A stretch of 46,970 nt of DNA from Streptomyces hiroshimensis (GCF_014650335.1 NZ_BMUT01000024.1:1-46970); one strand, 5' to 3'. Shown: positions 1 through 8,389, counted from the stretch's first letter. The notes: generated by a model from the letters alone, not told the origin. Translations and numbers: made by a program.

Positions 1-430
1 AAGATTCACAAGTTCTCTGTTGCCGGTATTGCTGCGACCGGTGCCGCTGTCGTCGCGGTGGCCGTTGCTCCGCATGCTTTCGCTGCTGATGCGGCTCCGG
101 CTGCTGCGGTGAAGCCGGTGGCGTGGAGTGCTGAGGCTTTCGGTCAGACGCAGCAGGCCGACCTGGAGAAGCATGCTGACGCCGCCGCCAAGGCCGGCGC
201 GGACGCTGCCGCCGAGGCGAAGGCGGGCAAGGAGCGTGCCGAGAAGCAGGCCGCCAACCGCTCCACCGAGCGCAAGGCCATAGCCGCCAAGCCGGCCGCT
301 GCGGCGAAGCCCGCTGCCAAGCCTGCTGCCCCGGCCAAGCCCGCCGCCAAGCCGGCTGCTCCGGCGAAGAAGGCCTACGCGGATGATCTTGAGGGCTGGA
401 TCGGTCAGTCGCTGGACATTCTGCGGGCGA
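1..430 (+). repeat. Left copy of 430-bp near-identical direct repeat
   Basis: Bases 1-430 match 46541-46970 in the same orientation with six differences by eye (left-copy positions 33, 145, 240, 261, 345, 365), about 98.6% identity. Two change the protein (Gln to Glu, Ala to Val). The repeat is the 5' coding part of the transglycosylase gene. Both copies run off the window, so the true repeat length is unknown. Confidence 0.9.
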
Positions 431-699
431 AGGGTATCCCGGCTTCGTATGAGGGCATCAAGAAGAATGTGATGCGTGAGTCGACGGGTAACCCGCGGGC
501 GATCAATGACTGGGACGTCAATGCGGTGAACGGTGTTCCGTCGAAGGGTCTGCTGCAGATGATCGACCCGACGTTCAAGGCGTATCACGTCGAGGGCACG
601 TCCTGGGACATCTATGACCCGGTCGCCAACATCACCGCCGCCTGCAACTACGCGGCCGACAAGTACGGCTCGATGGACAACGTCAACTCCGCGTACTGA
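1..699 (+). CDS. Secreted transglycosylase SLT-domain-like protein (5' end outside window)
   Basis: The frame is open from base 1 and ends at TGA 697-699. The paralog at 46505 shows that 12 codons, including the start, lie upstream. The visible 232 residues begin inside a signal peptide (hydrophobic run, then an A-F-A-A-D cleavage region). An Ala/Lys-rich segment and a PAAKPA-type repeat linker follow, then about 110 residues of an SLT/lysozyme-like domain. Domain signatures are MRESTGNPRAIN, whose Glu is the expected catalytic acid, then SKGLLQMIDPTF and YDPVANITAACNYA. The role is probably cleavage of peptidoglycan outside the membrane. Codon third positions include many T, unlike the neighbouring genes, which may reflect high expression. 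A strong hairpin follows the stop. Confidence 0.88.
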   Translation, partial: KIHKFSVAGIAATGAAVVAVAVAPHAFAADAAPAAAVKPVAWSAEAFGQTQQADLEKHADAAAKAGADAAAEAKAGKERAEKQAANRSTERKAIAAKPAAAAKPAAKPAAPAKPAAKPAAPAKKAYADDLEGWIGQSLDILRAKGIPASYEGIKKNVMRESTGNPRAINDWDVNAVNGVPSKGLLQMIDPTFKAYHVEGTSWDIYDPVANITAACNYAADKYGSMDNVNSAY

Positions 700-717
700 T
701 CAGCACCACACACTGCC

Positions 718-759
718 GAGGGCGGTGGCACCCCACACCAACGGGGCGCCACCGCCCTC
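718..759 (+). terminator. Hairpin terminator after transglycosylase gene
   Basis: A 12-bp perfect stem (718-729 with 748-759, arm GAGGGCGGTGGC) begins 18 nt after the stop codon. CCCC 731-734 and GGGG 743-746 can extend it inward. There is no U-tract, which is usual for GC-rich actinomycete terminators. Confidence 0.75.
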
Positions 760-853
760 GCCGCATAGCCGGGGTTTCCGTGACCCGGGAGGAATGGACG
801 GGCCAAGATGAGGTAGCCGGAAAGCAAAGACGTTCGAACGCTGGAGGGACACG

Positions 854-1411
854 ATGTTACGGAGCACCCTGGGCAGGACAGCCGCCACGACCGCGGCGAT
901 AGCAGCGATAGCGGCGACGGTGGCAACCGCCACCGCCGTCGGCGGCGCGGAAACCGCCTCGGCCGCCCCGGCCGCCGGACGGACCCCGACCTGCGACGTA
1001 TCGGGCCTGAGGGCCTCACTGACCGACAAGGGAGGCCACCAGAACGGCATGTCCCACGAGGGCACCGTGCTGGTGCTGACCAACACCTCCGGCCGTACCT
1101 GCGCGCTATACGGCTATCCCGGCCTGCAGCTTGAGGACGCCCGCCACCAGGCGGTCGGCACGAGCACCTCCTGGGGGAGCACCTACTTCATCCCCGACCC
1201 CGGCAGGAGCACCCTCGTCCTGAAGCCCGGGGGTTCCGCAGAGGCCGCGCTGGCATGGGCACACGCCGACGCCCCGCGGATGGTGCAGGCCGGGTACCTG
1301 CGCATCACGCCACCCGCATCCCGCGACCACCTGACGATCCCGTTCGAGAAGACGGTGACCAACGGCCACCTCTCCGTCACCGCGTTCACGGACAGCATCA
1401 ACGTGTCCTGA
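854..1411 (+). CDS. Secreted DUF4232 domain protein
   Basis: The 185-residue product has an N-terminal signal sequence (positive start, Ala-rich hydrophobic stretch to about residue 40, TASAAPA cleavage region). A DUF4232-type beta domain follows: a Cys near the start (TPTCDVSGL), GTVLVLTNTSGRTCALYGYPG with a second Cys, and PGGSAEAALAW. The two Cys may form a disulfide. DUF4232 proteins are common exported or lipid-anchored actinomycete proteins of unknown function. This one lacks a lipobox and is probably released. GGAGGG lies 5 nt before the ATG. The gene faces the convergent deiminase gene across a hairpin. Confidence 0.85.
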   Translation: MLRSTLGRTAATTAAIAAIAATVATATAVGGAETASAAPAAGRTPTCDVSGLRASLTDKGGHQNGMSHEGTVLVLTNTSGRTCALYGYPGLQLEDARHQAVGTSTSWGSTYFIPDPGRSTLVLKPGGSAEAALAWAHADAPRMVQAGYLRITPPASRDHLTIPFEKTVTNGHLSVTAFTDSINVS

Positions 1412-1438
1412 CGCTTCTCGGCGGAGCAGCCGCTTCAC

Positions 1439-1460
1439 CTGCCCGGCCGGAACCGGGCAG
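1439..1460. terminator. Hairpin between convergent genes
   Basis: CTGCCCGG (1439-1446) pairs with CCGGGCAG (1453-1460) around a 6-nt loop. It lies between the convergent stops at 1411 and 1488 and could serve both genes. Confidence 0.55.
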
Positions 1461-1487
1461 CCGGCTGCCCTCGGCTGCCCTGCACCG

Positions 1488-3272
1488 TTACGTGATCTCG
1501 CGGAGGGCGTTCGTGGCGCAGTGCACTTCGCCGCCGCTGAGGTGGGCCCAGGAGAAGTTCTCCACCCAGTGCACCCGCACGCCTCCGGCGGCCAGGGCGC
1601 GCTCGGTCTCGCTGCGGAAGAGGTCACGGCCGGCGATGCGCGGCCCGTGGGGGCTGGGGGCGGCGAAGTCGCGGGCGGTCAGGGACAGCCCGTTGGCGAG
1701 GGCGGGGGAGAGGGCTATGTGGCGACGCGGCTGGCCCTTGCCCGATTCCGTCCTGTAGTAGAGGACCGGGAGCCGGACGATCTCCTGCGGTTTCAGGCCG
1801 GTTTCCCGCAGCAGGACCGCGAGCTGTCCGTCGATGTGCCGGGCGGCGTCCTCGTTGTCGCCGGCGTGCTGCTCGTAGCGCAGGAACTCGTCGACGGTCG
1901 GCTTGGCCTTCGCGGCCGTGTCCGCGAAGAGGCGCTGGCTTCCCTCACCCGCTCGCTGGGCCTGTTTCAGCAGAGCCACGGCCTTGCGGGGGTCGGAGAC
2001 CGCCAGCGTCCAGCCACGTGCGTTGTCCGCCCGTACGACGTGGACGGTCTCGTCGACATGGCCCACCAGCAGCCAGGAGGTGTCCAGGACTACCGCAGGC
2101 TGCTGTCCCTGGGCGTTCAGCATCCCGACGAACGACGGATCGGGGCGGCGATCGGCACTGCTGCCGTAGAGGACCCGGCCTTGCGGATGACCGGCGTACG
2201 GCGGCAGGGACTCGAAGTTGCCCGTGAAGTTCAGCAGCTCGTCGACGTTCTTCTCGCGCCGGGACGTGGGCGTGTACTGCTGGACCACGCCCACATCGGG
2301 ACCGCGCAGGTCACGGTAGAGGAGCCGGCCGGCGCGGCGAAGGCTCGCGGAGCGGCCGTCGGCGGACGTCCAGTAGTTGGGGGAGCGCAGCAGGATCCGC
2401 AGCGTTTGCCGGCCGTGGGGCGTCGTCTTGGTCACGTAACCGGGCTCGGCGATGTCCTGGCGCCAGATGTCCTTCCACCACTGCGCGGTGCCGGGCTGGA
2501 ACCGCACGTCGCTCTCGGGAAGGCCGGACTCCTTCGCGGCCTTGCGCAGGGAGTCGGCGAACTCCTGCCACTGGCCGGGAGGACGCGTCGCGGCGGGGAC
2601 CTCGACGGGCTGCCCCTCGCCCGGGCCCGGCGCGGCGGCGAAGACGTGCTGCGCGCGCTGCAGGTCGTGCTGCAGGAGCACCGGGGCCACGTGCAGGTCC
2701 GCCCGGGCCGTGCGGGTGACCCCGTGCTGCGTGACGGACACCGTCACGTCGATCCGGCCGTCCCAGCGCTTGCGGTCGCGCACGATGTCACGGGCCTCCA
2801 CGGCCAGCTGCACTCCGCGCCGCAGTTCCTCGGCGCTCAACCGCCCGTCGGCGCCCAGTGATACATACTGCCCGTCGCGCATCACGAAGATGCGCGCGTA
2901 AGGGCTTTGGGCGGCGGGCAGCCGGACCCGGCCGTCGGCATGGCTGCTTACGGCTATGGGCTTCACCCTCAGCGGGGTGAGGTCTTCGGCATCGGCGGCG
3001 CCGTTGACCACCTCGTCGGCGGCGTCGTTGCATGCGGCCAGCCGTTCGTCGACGGCCACGTCCAGCCGGTCCAGGTCGCCGGGGCGCAGGGTGCAGCGCC
3101 GGGCGTCATCGTCGAGGTTCGGCAGCACGGTCTTGCCCTCGGGCATGCGCAGCTCGGGCTGGGCGGGCGCGGCCGAGGCCTGCGCGCCGACGGGGGAGAT
3201 CAGCGTGGCGACGACGGCCGCGCAGGCCAGCACACCGGCCACGGATGCCCGCCTGTTCAGTGGTCTTTTCAT
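1488..3272 (-). CDS. Secreted protein-arginine deiminase family protein
   Basis: The 594-residue product matches the catalytic domain of peptidyl-arginine deiminases, which convert protein arginine to citrulline. Counted from the ATG at 3272, the expected catalytic residues are all present: Asp273 (WRQDIAEPGY), His405 and Asp407 (LLVGHVDE), and Cys585 (GGEVHCATN). The substrate-side segment NFTGNFESLPPYA also matches. A signal peptide (MKRPLNRRASVAGVL, then a hydrophobic run to about residue 36) predicts export. The roughly 200 residues before the catalytic domain are not recognisable by eye as the animal PAD N-terminal domains. ATG 3272 gives the better signal peptide but its GGAGGA is very close; GTG 3281 is an in-frame alternative. 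The family is uncommon in bacteria. Confidence 0.87.
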   Translation of the reverse strand: MKRPLNRRASVAGVLACAAVVATLISPVGAQASAAPAQPELRMPEGKTVLPNLDDDARRCTLRPGDLDRLDVAVDERLAACNDAADEVVNGAADAEDLTPLRVKPIAVSSHADGRVRLPAAQSPYARIFVMRDGQYVSLGADGRLSAEELRRGVQLAVEARDIVRDRKRWDGRIDVTVSVTQHGVTRTARADLHVAPVLLQHDLQRAQHVFAAAPGPGEGQPVEVPAATRPPGQWQEFADSLRKAAKESGLPESDVRFQPGTAQWWKDIWRQDIAEPGYVTKTTPHGRQTLRILLRSPNYWTSADGRSASLRRAGRLLYRDLRGPDVGVVQQYTPTSRREKNVDELLNFTGNFESLPPYAGHPQGRVLYGSSADRRPDPSFVGMLNAQGQQPAVVLDTSWLLVGHVDETVHVVRADNARGWTLAVSDPRKAVALLKQAQRAGEGSQRLFADTAAKAKPTVDEFLRYEQHAGDNEDAARHIDGQLAVLLRETGLKPQEIVRLPVLYYRTESGKGQPRRHIALSPALANGLSLTARDFAAPSPHGPRIAGRDLFRSETERALAAGGVRVHWVENFSWAHLSGGEVHCATNALREIT

Positions 3273-3370
3273 GTCCTCCACTGTCGCGCTGCCGGCCTCC
3301 GCGCCGCATCGGCTACCGGGTGGATCTCCGGTTGCACCCTTGTATCCAGCTCAGGGTGGAGCCTCTCCAC

Positions 3371-3901
3371 TCACGGGTGGAGATCTGCTGACGGGCGGAG
3401 ATCTGTCGCCCCGTGCGGGCACCCACGGGGCGCCTTCGCCGCGCCACCGGAGGCCGTGACGTCCGGTTCCCAGCGCAAGGTCATGTCGGGCAGCGCCTCC
3501 ATGTTGCGACTGCCGTCGCTGGTGTCCACGACGGTGAAGCCGTGGCGCTCATAGAAGGCGCGGGCCCCGGTGTTCTGCTGGAAGACATGGAGGGACACCC
3601 CGCCGGAGGCGTGCCGTTTGACCGCGTCCAGGAGCAGTGTGCCGATGCCCCGGCGGCGGAGGTCCGGGCGCAGATAGAGGTGCTCGAGCATCTCGCCTTT
3701 GACGGCGGCGTAGCCGGCCGTCTCGGTGCCGCGCACGGCGACCCAGGTCCGGCATTCCCGCAGAACGACCTCCCGGATCCACCAGGCCACCTCGTCGGGG
3801 GTGTGCTGCTGCGGCGGCAGGTAGGGCATGGTCGCCGCCCGGGAATCCCTGTGGATGCGTGCGATCGACGCTGCATCCTCCGGCCCGGCGTGCCGGATCA
3901 C
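3371..3901 (-). CDS. GNAT family N-acetyltransferase
   Basis: The roughly 176-residue protein has the GNAT acetyl-CoA signature: EHLYLRPDLRRRGIGTLLLDAVKRH (motif A, R-x-x-G-I-G) followed by NTGARAFYERHGF (motif B). The substrate is not predictable. I chose GTG 3901 because the product then starts VIRHAGPEDAASIA, a normal GNAT start; a longer in-frame TTG start exists at 3946 without a clear ribosome site. The last residues (DLRPSADLHP) are encoded by a 15-bp imperfect direct repeat (3373-3387 and 3391-3405). A small hairpin (3356-3370) follows the stop. Confidence 0.8.
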   Translation of the reverse strand: MIRHAGPEDAASIARIHRDSRAATMPYLPPQQHTPDEVAWWIREVVLRECRTWVAVRGTETAGYAAVKGEMLEHLYLRPDLRRRGIGTLLLDAVKRHASGGVSLHVFQQNTGARAFYERHGFTVVDTSDGSRNMEALPDMTLRWEPDVTASGGAAKAPRGCPHGATDLRPSADLHP

Positions 3902-4121
3902 GGTCTTGTCGTCCTTGTCGTCAATATCCACTGCAGGAATGTACAAGTGCAGGGGAGAGCACGAAAGGACGAAGCCCCCGGCGATGGCGGCTGCGGTGCC
4001 ACCGCACAGGCATGCCGCATACCGGATTTGTCTTACACAGGCTTCAGTGGCATTTTCGTTCTGTTTGTGGATCTGTCCGGCGGGCAGCTTGGCAGCGGAA
4101 CGTTCCGGCGATGGGCGGGGG

Positions 4122-4880
4122 ATGACGGTAGTGATGAGGCATCAGGTACGGGCCGGTGCAGGTGCGGCACTGGTATGTGTGGCCGGGCTCGTCCTCTCGG
4201 GCTGCGGCGGGGACAGCGCGGACCGGGGCAAGTCCCCTGGCCGCAGTACGCCCCCTGCCGCGTCGGCCTCATCCCCGGGGCAGGGGCCGGGGGACGGGAA
4301 GCCCGGCGGCGCGGGCGGGGATGCCGGCCTCCCCGCCCTGCCGTCGGCGGGCGAAGCGAAGAAGCAGCTGAGCGGGCTCGCGGTGGCCAAGCCCCGTCCG
4401 ATGACCGGCTACAGCCGCGACAAGTTCCCGCACTGGGCCCAGCAGGGCGACAAGTGCGACACCCGCGAGACGATCCTCGGACGCGACGGCAAGGACGTGA
4501 AGCGCGATGCGCAGTGCCGGGCGGTCTCCGGCACCTGGCAGAGCCTCTACGACGGCAAGACCTTCACCGCGGCCTCCCAGGTCGATATCGATCACATCGT
4601 GCCGTTGGCCAACGCCTGGCGGTCGGGCGCCGACCAGTGGACCACGGACCGGCGCAAGGCTCTCGCCAACGACCTCACCCACCCTCAGCTGCTGACCGTC
4701 TCGGCGGCGACGAACCGCAGCAAGGGCGACCAGAGCCCCGACCAGTGGCAGCCCCCGGCGAAGACCGCCTGGTGCGTCTACGGCCGGGCCTGGACCTCTG
4801 TGAAGTCCACGTACGGCCTGACCGTCACCGAGGACGAGAAGAAGATGCTCACGACGATGCTGGGCACGTGCACATCGTGA
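4122..4880 (+). CDS. HNH nuclease-family lipoprotein
   Basis: The 252-residue protein starts with a lipoprotein signal (hydrophobic run ending LVLSGCGG; the Cys would be lipidated). A Gly/Pro/Ser-rich linker of about 45 residues follows, then a domain of the HNH/DUF1524 type. The metal-binding motif is VDIDHIVPLANAWRSGA, with downstream LANDLTHPQLLTVSAATNRSKGDQSPDQW and WCVYGRAW. The family is a beta-beta-alpha metal nuclease, here displayed outside the membrane, so extracellular DNA is a plausible substrate. The start is ATG 4122; GTG 4131 and ATG 4134 are in-frame alternatives and the ribosome site does not decide between them. Confidence 0.85.
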   Translation: MTVVMRHQVRAGAGAALVCVAGLVLSGCGGDSADRGKSPGRSTPPAASASSPGQGPGDGKPGGAGGDAGLPALPSAGEAKKQLSGLAVAKPRPMTGYSRDKFPHWAQQGDKCDTRETILGRDGKDVKRDAQCRAVSGTWQSLYDGKTFTAASQVDIDHIVPLANAWRSGADQWTTDRRKALANDLTHPQLLTVSAATNRSKGDQSPDQWQPPAKTAWCVYGRAWTSVKSTYGLTVTEDEKKMLTTMLGTCTS

Positions 4881-4914
4881 CGCCGGGCGGGACGCGGTGA
4901 CGCCCCGCCCGGCG
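4881..4914. terminator. Hairpin between convergent genes
   Basis: An 11-bp perfect stem (4881-4891 with 4904-4914) with a 12-nt loop starts directly after the nuclease stop and lies 8 bp from the convergent GNAT stop. Confidence 0.7.
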
Positions 4915-4921
4915 GCCCGGA

Positions 4922-5437
4922 TCAGATGCCGAACGGCGCGGCGTAACGGACGGTGCCGGCCGGCAGTGGGTGATCGGCGTCGAGGGCGAGCGCCATCATG
5001 GCCTCGTCCGGGACGTCGATGGTCAGCCCGATGCCGTGGGCCGAGGCCCGGGTGAAGCCGAACCGCGGGTAGTACGCCGGATGCCCCAGGACGGTGACGA
5101 AGTGCTCGCCCATGCCCTTTGCGGCCTTCAGAGCGGCGCGGACGGCCGCGGAGCCGGCGCCGGTCTTCTGGCACTCGGGGAGCACGGCGACGGGGGCCAG
5201 GCACAGGGCCGGGACGTCGCCGATGTGGCAGCGGGTGAGCAGCGCGTGGCCGACCGGCCTGCCGCCGGGGTCGGTGGCGACGATCGACAGGCCCTCGATC
5301 CACGAGGGGTCGGTACGCAGGGCGTCGACGAGGTCGGCTTCCAGCGGGGTGTCGAACGCGGCGAGGACGATATCGCGGATGGCAGGGATGTCGGCGCTGG
5401 TCTCGGCGCGCGTGATCCAGTCGATGCGAGTGGTCAT
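4922..5437 (-). CDS. GNAT family N-acetyltransferase (YhbS-like)
   Basis: The 171-residue protein resembles the YhbS group of GNAT enzymes: RAETSADIPAIRDIVLAAF at the N-terminus, LAPVAVLPECQKTGAGSAAVRAAL (acetyl-CoA loop) and VTVLGHPAYYPRFGF, then PDEAMMALALD near the end. The substrate is unknown. The start is ATG 5437; an open frame continues to GTG 5494, but the extra residues do not look like the family. The ribosome site is weak. A 22-codon ORF with a strong ribosome site lies just upstream. Confidence 0.83.
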   Translation of the reverse strand: MTTRIDWITRAETSADIPAIRDIVLAAFDTPLEADLVDALRTDPSWIEGLSIVATDPGGRPVGHALLTRCHIGDVPALCLAPVAVLPECQKTGAGSAAVRAALKAAKGMGEHFVTVLGHPAYYPRFGFTRASAHGIGLTIDVPDEAMMALALDADHPLPAGTVRYAAPFGI

Positions 5438-5522
5438 GACGGTACGGAGATCCGTTCCAGTGAAGTTCGTACGGGTGTCGCCCCGCGAGCTCACGCTCCC
5501 GGCGAGGCACAGCAGGATGCGG

Positions 5523-5591
5523 TCAGACCGTCGCCCGGGACGTGAGGGTGACCCGGGCGCTGCGCACGGCAGTGGCCTTCAGCGCGGTCAT
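5523..5591 (-). CDS. Possible 22-residue leader or small peptide
   Basis: ATG 5591 follows GGGGAGGTGAGG at good spacing and opens a frame ending at TGA 5523-5525, reading MTALKATAVRSARVTLTSRATV. It lies in the leader between a GNAT (start 6308) and the next GNAT (start 5437), on their strand. It has no Cys, Trp or rare-codon run that would suggest classic attenuation. The ribosome site is its main support. Confidence 0.35.
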   Translation of the reverse strand: MTALKATAVRSARVTLTSRATV

Positions 5592-5672
5592 CAACCTCAC
5601 CTCCCCACATCTCTCGCTTTCGGATACGAACACCGAAAACCCTACCATCCGAGGTTGGTGTGGGCTCTGGAA

Positions 5673-6308
5673 TTACGGCCTGTAGACGCACGCCGCCAGC
5701 CGGGCGTGTGCCTTCCAGCCCAGCGTCTCGTACAGCGCACGCCCTTCGTCCGTCGCCCCCAGGACGCCGAGGGACGCACCCTCGGCCACGGCGTGGTCGG
5801 CGAGCGTGCGCATCACGAAGGCGCCGAGGCCGCGGCGGCGGTGGGCCTCTTCGGTCACCACCCGGTCGACGACCGCCTCGCGACCGAGCAGGGCCACCTG
5901 CCCCTTGGCGGCGAGTTCGCCCGCGGCATCGTGCACCCGGACGTACGCGACGCCGCCGCCGCCCGTCTCCAGGGACCCGGTGTATCCCTCGGGTGCGACG
6001 GGCTCCGTCGCCGACAGGTCCACGGCCATCAGATGGCCGGCTTCCTCCTCGTCGACCACCCAGCCCCGCGGCAGCCAGGGCCCGACGTCCTCGGGCTCCG
6101 CGGGCACCTTGAGCCAGGTGTGCGGGGCGCTCACCGAGGCCGCGGCCTCGCGTACCGCCGACTCGTGGGCACCGAAGAGCACATGGCGCCCCACCTGTCC
6201 GGCCTGCCCCACCTCGATGTAGACGCCCCAGGGCTGCTCCGCGGGCCGGGGTGTGTGCCGGGACAGGGCCCAGCCCGAAGCCCACACCCTGACGAGTTCC
6301 GCAATCAT
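5673..6308 (-). CDS. GNAT family N-acetyltransferase
   Basis: The 211-residue protein has its GNAT fold in the C-terminal half: GELAAKGQVALLGREAVVDRVV, then EEAHRRRGLGAFVMRTLADHAV (acetyl-CoA loop R-R-G-L-G) and LGVLGATDEGRALYETLGW. The N-terminal 100 residues (VWASGWALSRHTPRP, VGRHVLFGAHE) match a group of actinomycete GNATs with an extra lobe. GGGAGG precedes ATG 6308 at good spacing; an upstream in-frame GTG is less likely. The substrate is unknown. Confidence 0.82.
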   Translation of the reverse strand: MIAELVRVWASGWALSRHTPRPAEQPWGVYIEVGQAGQVGRHVLFGAHESAVREAAASVSAPHTWLKVPAEPEDVGPWLPRGWVVDEEEAGHLMAVDLSATEPVAPEGYTGSLETGGGGVAYVRVHDAAGELAAKGQVALLGREAVVDRVVTEEAHRRRGLGAFVMRTLADHAVAEGASLGVLGATDEGRALYETLGWKAHARLAACVYRP

Positions 6309-6365
6309 GACGCCTCCCGATGTAACCGTCACTCAACGGGAGTGCACATTACGCGGCGCCATGGG

Positions 6366-7616
6366 TCACGGCACTTTCTTTTCGATCTCCTCGACCACCC
6401 TCGCCGCGCCGTCCTCCGCCTCCATGCGCCGTGCGGCCTCTGCAGCCCGTTCCCGGTACTGCGGTTCCCCGACAGCCAGCCGCAGCGCTTCCGCCAGTCG
6501 GCCGGCGGTCAGTTCCTTGTACGGGACGGGGGTGGTGCCTGCGCCCAGGGACGCGATCCGCCCGGCCCAGAACGGTTGGTCGGCCGTGACGGGAACGGGA
6601 ATCGCAGGGACACCCGCACGGAGGGCGGCCGCGGCCGTGCCCGCGCCGGCATGGTGCACCACCGCGGCCGTACGCGGGAAGAGCAGGGCGTGCGGCACGT
6701 CCCCGACGGCCAGCACGTCGTCTCCCACAGCGGACAGCCCAGCCCACCCCGCCTGGAGGACGCCGCGCACCTTGGCCTTGCGGAGGGCCTCCACGGCGAT
6801 CTCGCTGAGCCGCTCGCCCTCACCGGCGCCCATGCTGCCGAACCCGATGAAGACCGGGGGAGGCCCGGACCGGAGGAAGTCGTCCAGTTCGGCGGGCAGC
6901 CGCCGGTCGGCGGGGCAGTGGGGCCACCAGTTCCCGACGACGTCCAGCCCGTCGCGCCAGTCCCGCGGACGAGGTACGAGCACGGTGCTGAACCCGTGCA
7001 GGACCGGCCAGTTCGACGCCTCCTGCCGTCGCCGCACCGCCCGGGCTGCGGCGGGCGGCAGGCCCAGCCGGGCCCGTAGACCGGCCGCCGCCGTCGTATG
7101 GAGCCTGTCGACGACCCGCAGGGAGATGCGGCCGGCCGCCCGGTTGCCCCAGCGGCCCAGCGAACGCCCCCCGCCCATCACCGGCCCGAACTCGCCCGTG
7201 GGCGTCACCGGCTGCAGGTACACCCCCATGCTGGGGGCGCCCAGTGCCTCCGCCACGTGCCAGCCCAGCGGAGCCGTCGTGGTGGAGAACAGCAGCAGGT
7301 CCGCACCCGCCGCGGCGGCGTCGGCGATGCCCGGCCCCAGCTCCTGGATGAAGGCCGACGCCTTGCGCATGAGGTCGGCCGTGCCGCCCGGACTCCCTCC
7401 GGAAACGCGGGTCCCTGCGGCCTGGGCCCCGGCGGCCTGGGCGCGCGGGTCCGCGGGCAGGCCGCGGAACTCCAGCCCGCTCTCCGCCACCAGGCCGGAA
7501 AAGGAGGCGGGCGCGGCGAGGGCGACCTCGTGGCCGGCGTCCCGCAGGCGGACGCCGAGCCCGGTGTAGGGCGCCACGTCGCCCCGGGAGCCGGCCGCCA
7601 GGATGAGGATCTTCAC
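6366..7616 (-). CDS. GT1 family glycosyltransferase
   Basis: The 416-residue protein has both halves of a GT-B GT1 enzyme. The N-terminus reads KILILAAGSRGDVAPYTGLG, the GDVxP type seen in sterol and natural-product glycosyltransferases. The C-terminal donor half has VFIGFGSMGAG, a PHALLFPRTAAVVHHAGAGT region and PVTADQPFWAGRI. It would transfer a sugar from a nucleotide donor to a small molecule, for biosynthesis or for drug inactivation as in macrolide glycosyltransferases. GTG 7616 overlaps the stop of the upstream MerR-type gene by 4 nt, so the two are probably translationally coupled and the sugar acceptor may relate to the regulator's ligand. Confidence 0.85.
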   Translation of the reverse strand: MKILILAAGSRGDVAPYTGLGVRLRDAGHEVALAAPASFSGLVAESGLEFRGLPADPRAQAAGAQAAGTRVSGGSPGGTADLMRKASAFIQELGPGIADAAAAGADLLLFSTTTAPLGWHVAEALGAPSMGVYLQPVTPTGEFGPVMGGGRSLGRWGNRAAGRISLRVVDRLHTTAAAGLRARLGLPPAAARAVRRRQEASNWPVLHGFSTVLVPRPRDWRDGLDVVGNWWPHCPADRRLPAELDDFLRSGPPPVFIGFGSMGAGEGERLSEIAVEALRKAKVRGVLQAGWAGLSAVGDDVLAVGDVPHALLFPRTAAVVHHAGAGTAAAALRAGVPAIPVPVTADQPFWAGRIASLGAGTTPVPYKELTAGRLAEALRLAVGEPQYRERAAEAARRMEAEDGAARVVEEIEKKVP

Positions 7617-8389
7617 CGGTCCCGGCCTCCCTCGGCGTTGGCGTGGATCGCCGCACGGAGGAACCGGTCCAGCCCGGGGCGCTGTTCGGACGGGGGCACG
7701 ACGAGCGCGAAGGCCCGGGAGTCCTCGACGTAGTCGTCGGCGATGCGGCAGTGCATCTCGGGCGGACAGGCAGTGAACCACCGCCCTATGTGCCGGCGGT
7801 GTTCCTCGGCCAGCTCCAGGACCCGTGCGCTGTCCGGAGCCTCGCCCGCGTTGAAGGCGGCGATCAGCTCGTGCCGCCAGGCGGCCGCCTCGGCCATGAT
7901 CTGCCGCCAGTCCTCCTTGGTGTGGGCGGCGGCCCGGGCCATCGACTGCCGGTGGCCCTCGCTGTGCCCCCACTTGAGGTGCGCGTCGGTTGCGTAACTG
8001 AGGTCGAAGGCGACCTCGCCGAACACCTCGAACCGCTCCTCGGGCGTCAGCTCGACGCCCGTGCGCTCCACCTCCATGGCCCGCTCGGCCACCTCGACCA
8101 GCCGGTGCAGCTTGGCTATCTGCTCGTTCAGCATCCGGTGGCGATCGCGCAGGTGCTTCAGCGCGCCGGCCGCCGGATCCGCCATGATCGTGGCGATCTC
8201 GTCGAGGGAGAAGCCGAGCTCCCGGTAGAAGAGGATCTGCTGGAGCCGCGCCAGGTCCGCGTTGCCGTAGAGCCGGTAGCCGGCGGGGCTGCGCTCGCTG
8301 GGACACAGCAGCCCCGCCTTGTCGTAGTAGTGCAGCGTACGGACCGTGACCCCCGCGAAGCCGGAGACCTGCCCGACCGAATAACTCAT
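7613..8389 (-). CDS. MerR-family regulator with TipAS-type drug-binding domain
   Basis: The 258-residue protein has an N-terminal MerR DNA-binding domain (YSVGQVSGFAGVTVRTLHYYD, SPAGYRLYGNADLARLQQI), a dimerisation coiled coil around residues 75-115, and a C-terminal helical domain of the TipAS type (KWGHSEGHRQSMAR, then IGRWFTAC and PPEMHCRIADDYVEDSRAFA). TipAL of Streptomyces lividans uses this domain to capture thiopeptide antibiotics, partly through a Cys; the Cys in RWFTAC is a candidate equivalent. MerR activators usually bind long-spacer promoters of their own operon. The coupled glycosyltransferase is the obvious target. Confidence 0.88.
   Translation of the reverse strand: MSYSVGQVSGFAGVTVRTLHYYDKAGLLCPSERSPAGYRLYGNADLARLQQILFYRELGFSLDEIATIMADPAAGALKHLRDRHRMLNEQIAKLHRLVEVAERAMEVERTGVELTPEERFEVFGEVAFDLSYATDAHLKWGHSEGHRQSMARAAAHTKEDWRQIMAEAAAWRHELIAAFNAGEAPDSARVLELAEEHRRHIGRWFTACPPEMHCRIADDYVEDSRAFALVVPPSEQRPGLDRFLRAAIHANAEGGRDR

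Noticed and set aside
1521..2861. 446-codon plus-strand ORF opposite the deiminase gene
   Set aside because: Gly/Val/Arg-rich composition with no motifs; it is the antisense frame of a gene with a conserved catalytic domain.
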